This document shows, one piece after another, positions 9,309-19,176 of a DNA stretch of 20,695 nucleotides. The position numbers and the translations under genes are program-made. The DNA is taken from assembly GCA_004151065.3 (NCBI GenBank), contig NWUY0300018268.1, forward strand, positions 6,958 through 27,652. The letters are read 5' to 3'. The stretch's first letter is position 1. Every line of letters begins with the position of its first letter. The DNA comes from Larix sibirica (lineage: Eukaryota; Streptophyta; Pinopsida; Pinales; Pinaceae). The notes beneath the pieces are model-generated. The model was given only the letters and a program-made list of their open reading frames with translations, did no database searches and had not been told where the DNA came from.

Positions 9309-9855
9309 CACCGTCACTAAGTGCTTTGAGGGGTATCTTGGGATGTATTTAACATAGGGACCAAACAAATAATTACTTGTCTTGGTTACATTTAACAAAA
9401 AAATGGATGAGCACACATTTCTTTTCCTTGTAGACCATCTTGCACATAAACTTATGGCCATTCACTAAAAAGGGATCTCTTTCACATTATATGTATTTCA
9501 CATATAAATGATTTAGTGTAGGTAGTTGCTTGGACCAATTTATGTGAATAATATAGATTGGGGTTGATAACTTTATAAGAATGATCAAATGTATACATTC
9601 CACCCATATTGTGTTGTATAGTGCACCTTACTTTTTTCATTGCAATAAAACAATAAGCACGCCATTTTTTTACACAAAATATATGTGGTGTATCTTGTTA
9701 GGTATGTTGATTATTTTCTATGCTTATGCACATAAAATATGCTTGTACTCAGTTCACTAGTTAGTAGGTGTTATTGTAGAAAAATAAAGATGCTTGTACA
9801 AATAAAAACCTTTTTATTAGTCCATGCCAAAGAAGGGAGTATACTTTTCATTTTC

Positions 9856-9875
9856 AAGTCAAAGTTCTTTGACTT
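9856..9875. repeat. 20-bp palindrome with W-box cores
   Basis: Arms AAGTCAAAG and CTTTGACTT are perfectly complementary and separated by TT. Each arm holds a TTGAC core, the W-box element bound by plant WRKY factors. With no gene nearby, this may be chance. Confidence 0.6.
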
Positions 9876-10394
9876 TGCATTAATTCATTTTCATGCTATA
9901 AATTTTTTTAAAAATTTAAAATGTTTTAAAAATAATTTACTAAACCAAATTTTTTGAAAACTAAAAACGAATTTGTTTTTTTAAAATTCCATTCAGTCCA
10001 TTTTCTTATTGGTCAAAGAGGTTATCAATGGGACATAAATTTTGAGATGGGTTTTTATTTTTAAACATAAAAAATTAAATTAAAAACATTTAATATGGAA
10101 TTTTCTAATAGTGCCATGCGGCAACCTTCACATGCTATTATTGACTTTTATTTACTAAAAACATGTGGTTGTCATTTCTCATGTGATGTTTTGGTTTTGA
10201 TGTGATCAATTTTATATATTTTATTTTAATGTTTTTATGAGGCCAATTAGTCCCTGCCGTAGGAAGAGACTATATATACATTTACCCTATTAGTTTAGAT
10301 AGTGATACAAAGAAATCAAAAGTATTTTTAAAGTTTGTGAAAAATAATATTAATTAGTTTTTATTTATTCAATTTATTTTATATGTGTTGGATT

Positions 10395-10406
10395 GGCTTA
10401 TAAGCC
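10395..10406. repeat. 12-bp perfect palindrome
   Basis: GGCTTATAAGCC is fully self-complementary without a loop. It could be a protein-binding site or chance. Confidence 0.5.
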
Positions 10407-10514
10407 TTGACTAGACTAATTTTATTATTAACCATTAGATAAAAATAAGAAAAAAACAGTAAAATTATATGCATTATGAAAACTTTACAAAGTTTATTAA
10501 ATATTTATGTGAAA

Positions 10515-10568
10515 GTGTTGTATCACATCATAGTGTTGTTGTCACATCATAGTGTTGTAATGCTGTCA
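10515..10568 (+). repeat. 18-19-bp tandem repeat, about 2.5 units
   Basis: Units beginning GTGTTGT and ending CACATCATA start at 10515 and 10533, and a partial, diverged unit starts at 10552. It is a small minisatellite right before a TA run. Confidence 0.8.
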
Positions 10569-10573
10569 TTTCT

Positions 10574-10592
10574 TATATATATATATATATAT
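10574..10592 (+). repeat. (TA)n microsatellite
   Basis: Nineteen bases of uninterrupted TA repeat. It is the same length in both copies of the 9.87-kb block, which is notable because such repeats mutate fast. Confidence 0.9.
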
Positions 10593-10827
10593 TCCAAAAA
10601 TGTATACAACTTAAATCGATATGTTTATATTGAAGTAATATCATTAACATCTTTAATATTCTATGATGCAATCTTAAAACTAATTTTCAAAAACAAAATA
10701 TGAAATATGTATATTTTAGGCCATTTCTAAAATACGAACACAAAAATTCTCTCATTTTCTACTTTTCTCTTTTAATTTAATATAATTTTTTAAATTATAA
10801 AATATTAATAAACATAATTATAGTTTA

Positions 10828-10828
10828 N
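10828..10828. other. Single N: assembly gap or junction
   Basis: This is the only ambiguous base in the window, and it lies exactly between the two copies of the 9.87-kb block. A one-base gap of this kind usually marks a scaffold join or an unresolved overlap. The adjacency of the two copies is therefore not directly supported by continuous sequence. Confidence 0.95.
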
Positions 10829-10834
10829 CCAATA

Positions 10835-10846
10835 TCTATGATACCA
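10835..10846 (-). promoter_or_regulatory. Copia primer-binding site, copy 2, altered
   Basis: This is the counterpart of 967-978, with two changes (10835 and 10838), so the minus strand reads TGGTATCATAGA. It keeps only the first eight bases of the motif in order. Only six further leader bases precede the N, and the gag is absent. Confidence 0.75.
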
Positions 10847-11139
10847 TGTTGGGGAACCTCTTTACCTTGAACTATATAACATAAAAGAAATGAAAAAGGG
10901 AACAATATTCCAAGAGGAAAAAAGGTGGTGTCTAAAGATACCATTACAACACTTAAGCACAACGCATTATGATCATAACATCACAATGCATACTTACATC
11001 TTACAACCAAGCATATGAACACAACCCATAGGGTCATCCTTTTATAGTATCCAGATCTAACGAACTCTCTGGAAGTGAGAAAGATATGGTCCACAAATAG
11101 GGGTTGTTGGTTCTAACCGTTTCCACAAAACCTGCAACA
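10847..11139 (-). repeat. Copia LTR, copy 2
   Basis: Same as 979-1271, with one difference noted at 10863. The gag side is cut off by the N, so here the LTR is seen only as the 3' LTR of the pol pseudogene. Confidence 0.8.
11038..11046 (-). promoter_or_regulatory. TATA box of Copia LTR, copy 2
   Basis: TATAAAAGG on the minus strand, unchanged from 1170-1178. Confidence 0.68.
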
Positions 11140-11222
11140 TCCCAAAGTGAAGTCAATTGTTGTAGTCGCATCGACCATGGTCTTACCGACCATTGAGTTG
11201 AGTCTTCAACTCTCTCAGTCGG

Positions 11223-13422
11223 GCCTCCAATCCATTGCCTTGTTAATCGACTGATTGTCTCCAAAAGGTACAGTAGTCTGGCGAACCTACACAACCTTAG
11301 GTTCCAACACTTCATTCAAAACAATACCAAGATCTTTCAAAATTAGTCGCAACCACACTATTTCACATGTTGCTTCCCAAGCCGAAATATATTGATCTAC
11401 TTCTGTTGTTGAATTTGCAATTGTATGTTATTTCTTAGAAATCCCTGATATAGTGGTTGATCATAATTATTAAATACCCTGAAGTAGGAGATCTATCATC
11501 TATGTCTCCAATAAAATCTATGCCTGAGCATCTAACAAATGTAAATTTTTTTATTTCTTTTGTATATATGCCCAAAATCCTTCGTTCCTTAAAGATATTG
11601 AAGTACCCTTTTAGTTGCATTCGAATGAATTTATCTAGGTTCTTGCATATACTTTGAAATAGTGTTGACGAAAAATGATAAATTGAGACGAGTGTTTGTC
11701 AAGTAGATTAAACTTCCAATTATTTGTCGATGCCTAGTACTATAGACAAGTTCCCCACCTTAAAACTTTAAGAGTTTCAAGTCCTATTCCATGGGAGTAA
11801 GAGGAGGTTTACAATCCTCCGTTCCAAACTTCTTCAATAACTCAGATACATACTTATATTAAGAAATAAATAAATTGATATTTTTGTACTACTTAAAATC
11901 CAAGATAGTAATGAAGTACCCTAAATCAATAATCTTAAAACCTATTTTTATTTCATGCTTTAACTAAAAGATATGTCCATCATTATTCTAAGTTACAATC
12001 AAATCATAAACATACATCACCAAAATGACTAAGTGATTTCCTTGAATTTGAACATACAAAGTATCATCCGAGTCACTTCTAAAAAAACAATTATTTGAAG
12101 ATGTGCATCCATTTTAGCATACCAAGCTCTCAAAGCTTGTTTCAATCCATGTAATGTCTTAACCAATTTGCACACTTTGTTTTCCTACCTGGGAACTTCA
12201 AATCCCAAAGGTTGAGTCATGTATACCTCCTCCTGCAAATCACCATTGAGAAAGGTACCTTTTTGTATCCATTTGGTGCACATTCCATCCATTTTGTGTG
12301 GCCAAGGCAAGCTCCATCCTAATAGCATTCCACTTAGATGTTGGAGAAAAAGTTTATTCATAATCAAATCCTTATTTTTGAGCAAAACCCTTTGCCACTA
12401 GTCTATCCTTAAACTTATCATTTTCACCATTTGCCTTATATTTCAGTTTGTAAACTCATTTGCAACCAATGGGTTTTACATTGGGAGGACTATCAACAAT
12501 TTTCCAAGTCTTATGCTCAATCACTGCCTCATAGTCACTTTCCATTGCTTTCCTCCATTCCTCGTGTTCTACTGCCTTTGAAAAAGTTGAGGGCTTAGTA
12601 GGCACATTAGATAAAATCCATTTGACCCATCCTTAAACTTCTAATACCTATTTTATGTCTTTTATCATACTTGACTTCAATAAGAACTTGAGTTGCCCAC
12701 TTTGGAACCTTGTGTGCAACCTGTGTTGGAGTTGATGTACCAACTGGAGGAGTATGATCTAAGTTAACTTGAGTTATATATACTAATTCAACTTGTAAAT
12801 ATTTTTGTAACTCCACATATTCTATTTGTTTTTCCAATGCCAAGTCCATTCTAAATCAATGATCATCACCTAATTTATATGTGTTTCATTATTTGTTGCT
12901 CCTTACTCACTTTTTTTCTCTAATTGACTAAGTAGTTTATCAATGTCCTTTGCATTGAGACTTTCCATTTCATCAAAGATAACATCTTTACTAATAATGA
13001 ATTTTCCATAGGATAAAATTCTATACCCCTTTTTCTATTCAAAATACCCAATCATTATGCATTTCATACTCCTTGAATATAACTTAATTATTATTTTCTT
13101 TTGGAATAATTAAGGCATATAATATTGAACCAAAAACTCTAAGATGCTTGGTTATTGGTTTGAATCCATACCAAACTTCAAATTAAAATAGAATAATTCC
13201 AACCAAAGAAGAAAAAAGGGAGCTATTCCTTAAATAAACCATTGTATGAACAACCACAGCCCAAAAATTAGAGTTCATCCATTTAAACATCAACAATTTT
13301 TTAGCCATGCCCATCCATGTTTGATTTGTTATTTCAATTACACCATTTTGTTGAGGAATGTAGGAGTTATTCAATTGTCTCCTAATTCTATTTTCATAGA
13401 AGTATACTTGGAATTCAGTGGA
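11223..13422 (-). pseudogene. Copia pol pseudogene (integrase C-part, RT, RNase H), copy 2
   Basis: Counterpart of 1355-3554 with the same stops and shifts and the same lost residues: YVYD lies at 12014-12003 and the integrase Glu is kept at 13335-13333. The open pieces at 13374-13183, 12849-12607, 12385-12185 and 11620-11435 translate identically to those of copy 1. Sharing of every disabling lesion shows that the decay came before the duplication. Confidence 0.92.
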
Positions 13423-14053
13423 TGATGCAAGAGCATCGACCCCCCTCCAAAGTCATTGTCAAAATTAAATCCTTTCAAGGCAAAATGGTTGTAAAGAGAA
13501 TAGTACGATTTCCTTATCTCCATGTAGTGGTGTCTAGAAGTTTGATTATTAGAGGTTTTACTAAATGATAAGATCAAAAGAAAACCGCGGGCAGAACAAG
13601 TGTGGTCAAGAAACATAAATCAGGCTACTAGAGGCACCAAGGGTCACTTGGAGTGTGTAATAGGGATGTTGGAATCGATTTTCAGAATAATTAAAGAAGA
13701 GTTTCATTATGTATATACTTTATGTGTTTCTGTGTGAGAAATGATCTTCAAAGAATAATCGATGAGAAGGGATCTCGTTCCTTTTCATTTGACTACGTTA
13801 CATTTCTTTGTTTAATTGTTAATTCATGCCTGTAATTTATACACGTTGGATTGAGTGGAATTGGTTTCAATTGGTTTTCCATGATTCCTTTGAAAATTGA
13901 ATCAAGCCAGGTCATGGACACAGATCTTGTAGAAATTTTGTTTCGCTTCAATTATAGGAAAACATAATTCATGTAATACTTGCACTTAAGAAGATGGAGA
14001 TAATTGGCTAAGATGTGGGCCCATATCCCACAACTATTCATGATCCATCTCCA
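13423..14053. mobile_element. 631-bp insertion in Copia integrase, copy 2
   Basis: Counterpart of 3555-4185 with the same edges and the same diverged flanking short repeats. Family unknown. Confidence 0.55.
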
Positions 14054-14685
14054 TTCGTTGAAGTGAGTTCTTCACCATTATTAGTGTGTAAGGTGGCAAT
14101 TTTTTCTTTAATTGCAGTTTCAATTAAATTCTGAAAACAAATTAAAATTCTCAAATGTCTATGATTTTTCCTTTAAAAAATACACCCACACTATCCTGCT
14201 AACTTATTATTAATGAAAAGAAGAAAATATTTACATCCCCCAAGTGGAGTATCCAAGGTCCACAAATATAACTGTGAACAAGCCATAATCTTCTAGTTTC
14301 CCTCCAAGTATTGGTGGGAAATGATAGCCTCCTTTGTTTTCTATAAATGCAAGCTTGACACTTTGCTTTTCCCTTTCTTTATGAAATGTTGGCAATCCCT
14401 TCACCATTTCTTGTTGTCGAAGTTGAATGAGACTATTAACATTTAGGTGTCCAAAACAAATATGCCATAACCTAATAGGTGTGATTCCAATCTCAACCAC
14501 TTTTGGCAAATTCCTTCATTCATGGAATAATTGTTCCTTCCATCCTAAGAAGTTGTCAATCATCATATCCTATCATGATTGTCTTTAATCCATCCTTTTC
14601 TGAGTTGATTTTAAGAATCCATTTTTCCATCACAATTCATTGTCATAATTGGTGAATTAATCCAAATATAACTTTTTTTATTGAA
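14054..14685 (-). pseudogene. Copia pol pseudogene (pre-integrase, integrase N-part), copy 2
   Basis: Counterpart of 4186-4817. The pre-integrase piece at 14509-14231 is identical in translation to copy 1. The Asp-to-Asn change in the integrase is at 14082-14080. Confidence 0.85.
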
Positions 14686-14687
14686 TG

Positions 14688-14708
14688 TGGGGACATGTAA
14701 TGTCCCCA
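14688..14708. repeat. 21-bp palindrome, copy 2
   Basis: Same 9-nt arms and GTA loop as 4820-4840, overlapping the start of the long LTR. Confidence 0.8.
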
Positions 14709-16943
14709 TTTTTGGATTTCTCTGTTCTACAATCAATGGTGACTTTACGAGGAGTAAAAAGAGGATAAGAGCGGACTCGGGAAATTTGGAGGAGTTTTTT
14801 GGGCCCAGGCTAGTTCATTCACCATATTTCATCATCAGGATCATTTTTGAACAGTTCACTCTTGGACCTTGGTTCCGCGGCATTCCGACAATTTTTGTCA
14901 TTTTTGGTTATTAATGAACATACTTTAATGAAATACACAGAAGGTATTATTTGGAGCATATTATCTGAGGGGATGCCTTCATGTAATAGCTCATTGGAAC
15001 CAGAATGAAAAGATCTAAAGGATGGGATGGAGAAAAAGGGACGTTTGACGTCCGAGAATACTTTAGAAGCCAATTAATCACTTTTCAACGTTAAAAATGA
15101 GAAAAAAGGTGAATAAGTCATTTAATTAATTAATTAACGGAGAAAAAGGGGAACAAAGTGAATATGCCATTTAATTAATTAATTAATGGAGAAAAGGGGG
15201 AAAAAGGTAAATATAAGTGGAAAGCGAACCCTAAAAGTTCATTATGGATTATTATTTGTGAATTTGAGATTGGAGAGATCTCTGAGCTTGATTTTTGGTG
15301 TTGAGGACAGAAACCCTCGACGAACATTGGATTCGATGGTGAAATATCCATCCTAGCCAATCCGGAGGGTAGATCATCCAAATCTACTATCGTGCTTCAT
15401 CTATGAAGAAGATCGTTTAGTTTTATAGCATAGATCGGATCGGATGCATCCCATATCTTCATTGTTTTGATTCGAGGTTCCAATTTACTTTCAAATCTAA
15501 AGCAAAATCAGAGGTCTCAAGGGTTATGTGAAAGGGCGCACTTGCACATAGATCTCTATTTCTATGGGAGAAAAGACACACTTGCATTGGTGGAATTTAA
15601 CACCTGGAAGAGGGTGCACCCCTTGGTCATCTTCCATCTTCAAATCTGGGCTAGTTGGAGGATGCATTCTTTGTGTAACTCATGAGGGATCAAGCTTTGC
15701 CACTTTACTGTTGAATAGTGTGAAGAGGGAGGCCTTCTTACAACAATATACAACCTAGACTCTTCGCCCTCTGCTAGAGGACATTCTCTGCATGTTTGGA
15801 GGGTCATATCAATCATTTGGGAGGAGATTACATGATATCGAAGGATATGTGCCTTCATCCATGCTTGAGAGGTTGTTCACAGACATATTGGCATCAAACA
15901 ATAGACACTACAGTCATCTACAAGAAGGATGTTTCCATATCTGTTATATTCATCACTCTTGGATGCCTATCACTTCCTCATGTAAAGCAAGAGTTTCCTT
16001 GTGCATAGAAATAAGTGATATCTACATCAAACTTTAAGGGAATCTGTGTACCCATATTTCTTGTAGAGTGCAACCACTCTCAATCCTTAGGAAAAGGTCG
16101 TAGACACTGTGGAAGCAGAGGATTCATACACAAACTAAGTCGCTAGTCACTCAAGGAGGTTTCTCACTACTGCATATTGCCTTTGAGGAACATTTTTTGT
16201 CGAAGAACAAATTGTCCAAGGGTGCCATCACTTACAAGGGTCTTTATATCAAGTGCTACTTTATTTATTTAGCCTGAATATACTCCCTCTTTTATGAGTA
16301 TCTTGCCACTTCACTGCTTAGCATGATTATCATCTTCATCAAGGGTAGACCTGCTCATCAAGCAAATGAATTTCTCAGGCATGTTCTTACTGTTATAAGT
16401 CAAATTAGGATCTATTATAATCTATTGTTCATTAGTCATTTTCAGTACTATTTGTATCCCTGATCTATTATGAGCGGTCTATAAATTCACTGTGAGTGAA
16501 GTTTCCTTGCATCATTTGGGTGTGTACTAACATTGGGGACATTATAGTGATATTAATGCATTGATTCTTCATATGAAAAGCTTGATTATTCCCCTAATTG
16601 TATCAATGTGTTAAACTTGATCATGTTTGCTCAAATCTTGTATAACAAAACCATAAAATATCCAATTAGCATACTCGGGATTTACACAATCAAGATTTGG
16701 TATATTATCTCAACGTACAGGATGTTCCAAGTCCAGTTGTCTCATAGTAAGCTACAATAGTAAACCTGTGGTGGTATTTGTAGAAAGTTCATAACCAAAA
16801 TCCATCTCTAAAGCACTAAAGTTAGGCTCTCAACCTACATCACCTATTGTCAGTAGTCCCATGTGTTTGATAACACACAAATCCATAATCAAATTGCTAG
16901 ACAATTGAGAAATTTTGGGATCATATTTGGTTGGGATCTTACA
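14696..16943 (+). repeat. Long Gypsy-type LTR, copy 2
   Basis: Counterpart of 4828-7075, with one difference noted at 14815 (C to T). The terminus TTACA ends at 16943, followed by one spacer base and the PBS. Confidence 0.75.
15119..15216 (+). repeat. Two tandem 49-bp units, copy 2
   Basis: Counterpart of 5251-5348 with the same two-unit copy number. Confidence 0.7.
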
Positions 16944-16944
16944 G

Positions 16945-16956
16945 TGGTATCAAAGC
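16945..16956 (+). promoter_or_regulatory. Primer-binding site of the Gypsy-type element, copy 2
   Basis: TGGTATCAAAGC, identical to 7077-7088. Confidence 0.85.
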
Positions 16957-17618
16957 ACGATCCTCGCCAATTGTGGGCACATAGTAGATCATTTTAGGTG
17001 AATAAGGCTAACACGGATTAAATAAAAAGGTGCACATTAGATCTTGCATATTGCATGTTAGTATGTATGGATTTAAAAGCAGAGAGATTATTCCAGTGAC
17101 AGGTAGAGCATGACCATCAAGCAACAAAGTCAAGGATTCATAGGGGACATGGAGGATCCATTGGTAGGTAGTTTTCTGAGGATCCAGTAGAGGTTGGAGG
17201 AGACGATGGGACAACTTGCAAGATAATAAACTAAGAAATAATAATTTAATGAATTTAACATATTCAACAATAGAAACAACAATTTACATCTACAAGCACA
17301 ACATGGATTATAGCTCATTGATGATCTTATTATCCAATCATTGATGTGATTAGGATGTTGTATAAGATTCTATACACTTCATTTTCATTATGTCGAGTGG
17401 ATGATTATTTTTATTTATTTTTGTTATGGGTGGGGTGGAATGGTAAGGTCCACTTTGACCTACAAGCCATCTATTTGGTCAACTTATACATGTAAATAAG
17501 TTTAAACTTGAGATGCTTGATTTCAACTACTAAATTGTAATTACACATACTGACTATAAAAAAAATTATAATTTAAATATTAGAAAATATATTGTGATTA
17601 AGATAATATTGGTCGTTA
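16957..17618 (+). pseudogene. Remnant internal sequence after the Gypsy PBS, copy 2
   Basis: Counterpart of 7089-7750. It is degraded, the right boundary is unknown, and no pol of this element follows. Confidence 0.4.
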
Positions 17619-17632
17619 ATATTTACAAGAGT
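17619..17632 (+). repeat. LINE target-site duplication, left, copy 2
   Basis: ATATTTACAAGAGT, pairing with 19163-19176. Confidence 0.88.
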
Positions 17633-17958
17633 ATAGTCTTAACTTATGAATGGGGTCTAGGAAGAGCGACTAACAATCAAGAGGAAAGTCACTCTCTCTA
17701 TCTTGGAATAGATCACATTGTTTCTCTAGGGATTCAAAAGGTTGTCATTCTTGGTGACTCCCTTTTGGTCATTTCTCAAGTTCGAAGACAAGTGAAATTA
17801 GAGGACAAGATTGTCAAGAGGCTTCATAAGTGCATCATAGGTCTCCTCCAACATATCCCTGATGCCAATTTGATGCATATATGATGTGACAACAATAAGA
17901 TTGCTGATAAATTAGCAAACAAAGCTTCAATATTGGAAAAAGGAAAAATGGTTCAAAA
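17633..17958 (+). pseudogene. LINE RNase H domain, partial, copy 2
   Basis: Same translation as 7765-8090, including the stop at 17882-17884 before the C-terminal DKLANKA box. The 96-codon open frame from 17594 again starts in flanking DNA. Confidence 0.85.
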
Positions 17959-18928
17959 TTGGGGCCAACAAACATCTCATTAGCTCCCCTCAGGTTTATT
18001 ATGAAATATTATAAGTCTACATGGTCTATAGGACATCTATCATATGCATTTAATGGAATCCACTACCATTAATGGTCTTCACCGTCGATTCATGCCCCAA
18101 TAAAATATCACAAGGCATCACATGCCTCCAAGCATGGGAGACCGTGAAGCTTTGCCACGAGTCGAGCACAACAGAGATGTAGAAATATACCACCCCTCCA
18201 TCTCCACACCAACATATTTGGGATAAAATATTGTAGCAATATCCATTATGAATCTATGAATTTTTCCAAGAGGAACAACACAATGATGGTGACTTTGGCA
18301 CTTGTGGAAGACATTGCCTCCCCCTTTGGTTCTTAAGGGGAGTGGATTTTTATTCAAACAATTCATGGGCCACTTGGAATTGTCAGGAATGAACTGTGAG
18401 TATTCATTTGAGGTCAGAAAACAAAGGATAAATCTTGGTTTATCTTGAAAAATTGCAAGGAATTGGGCACCAGCGGGGAAGAATTGCAGTAGTTGCCAAT
18501 ATGAATATGGAAGAATTGAAATCCAAGCTCGTGGAGCTTACGATGGAAATAAGGGATGTAAGGTCCGATATTCAAGAAATCAAGAGCAATTTGTCATGGA
18601 TGAACTCTTAGTTAGTTGAAGTCTTAGTGGATGGTCATAAAATTACCTCAACTACCTCGGGTCTGGATACTCGTTTGGAATGCTGAAGAGCACATTCGGG
18701 TGTATGGTCACCAGGTGGAGACCATGATGACTACTTTGGATTGCCACCATGAGCTATTGATTGTAGGACACTCCAAGGTCACCCAACAAGTTTGAAGTTG
18801 ACACATGGAGGATGACTATGTTTTGCAACCTCCTCGTGCCATTGTGGACGTTTCAAGCTCCAATGAACATCCAGGGAACAACATCGCTCCTTAGGTCATG
18901 GCCAGTGGTCACAACACTGTTTAACACT
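17959..18928 (+). pseudogene. Decayed C-terminal LINE region, copy 2
   Basis: Counterpart of 8091-9060. The coiled-coil-like stretch lies at about 18499-18609. Confidence 0.5.
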
Positions 18929-19162
18929 AGTTAGTATGCTGTGTTTATTTGCTTTGTTGCTTGGCCAATACATTAAAGTATATAGTTTTTTAGTAGATGC
19001 TAGTTTTTCTTGAGAAGAAACATTAATTTTGGCAGATATAATAGAGCAGAACAATGCTCAAGGCAATCTTTGCTGCTCCTTTTTTAATTGCTATAAATTG
19101 CTATGTTGATCTTTTTCAACCTTTTATAAATATAAAATTACCCAGTCTAGTTTTAAAAAAAT

Positions 19163-19176
19163 ATATTTACAAGAGT
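19163..19176 (+). repeat. LINE target-site duplication, right, copy 2
   Basis: ATATTTACAAGAGT directly after the poly-A tail. Confidence 0.88.

Larger units (their letters stand above)
961..10827. repeat. 9.87-kb direct duplication, copy 1
   Basis: This 9867-bp block matches 10829-20695 at a constant offset of 9868 bp. The constant offset across every landmark I compared (LTR edges, both PBS sites, the LINE target-site duplications, the simple repeats) means no net insertion or deletion. I noticed differences only at 967, 970, 995, 4947, 8968 and 10498, which is about 99.9 percent identity by eye. The left edge lies in the Copia leader, 18 bp before an LTR. The right edge lies in AT-rich DNA with no LTR, so LTR-LTR recombination does not explain it. 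The single N that follows and the shared right-hand end favour an assembly or haplotype artefact over a true tandem repeat. Confidence 0.97.
9309..10827. other. AT-rich non-coding DNA
   Basis: About 1.5 kb of AT-rich sequence with no frame resembling a known protein and no LTR or TIR that I can see. The 72- and 75-codon frames at 9739 and 10476 have low-complexity composition and fit chance. A TATATATA run at 10271-10278 could serve as a core promoter, but nothing downstream supports a transcript. It contains the small repeats listed separately. Confidence 0.7.
17633..19162 (+). mobile_element. 5'-truncated LINE insertion, copy 2
   Basis: Counterpart of 7765-9294 with the same mid-RNase H start and the same seven-A tail. 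One difference noted, at 18836 (A to G). Confidence 0.87.

Noticed and set aside
10116-10186. Possible inverted repeat around CATG-containing segments, as in a small MITE
   Set aside because: The arms match poorly and no target-site duplication flanks them.
10255-10320. Possible promoter around the TATATATA run
   Set aside because: TATA-like strings are expected by chance in such AT-rich DNA, and no exon or transcript-like sequence follows.
10476-10703. 75-codon plus-strand frame in AT-rich DNA
   Set aside because: It runs through the tandem repeat and the TA microsatellite, and copy 2 has a stop near its start.
961-10827. Duplication by LTR-LTR unequal recombination or an LTR circle
   Set aside because: Only the left edge is near an LTR. 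The right edge is in AT-rich DNA with no LTR, so that mechanism does not fit.
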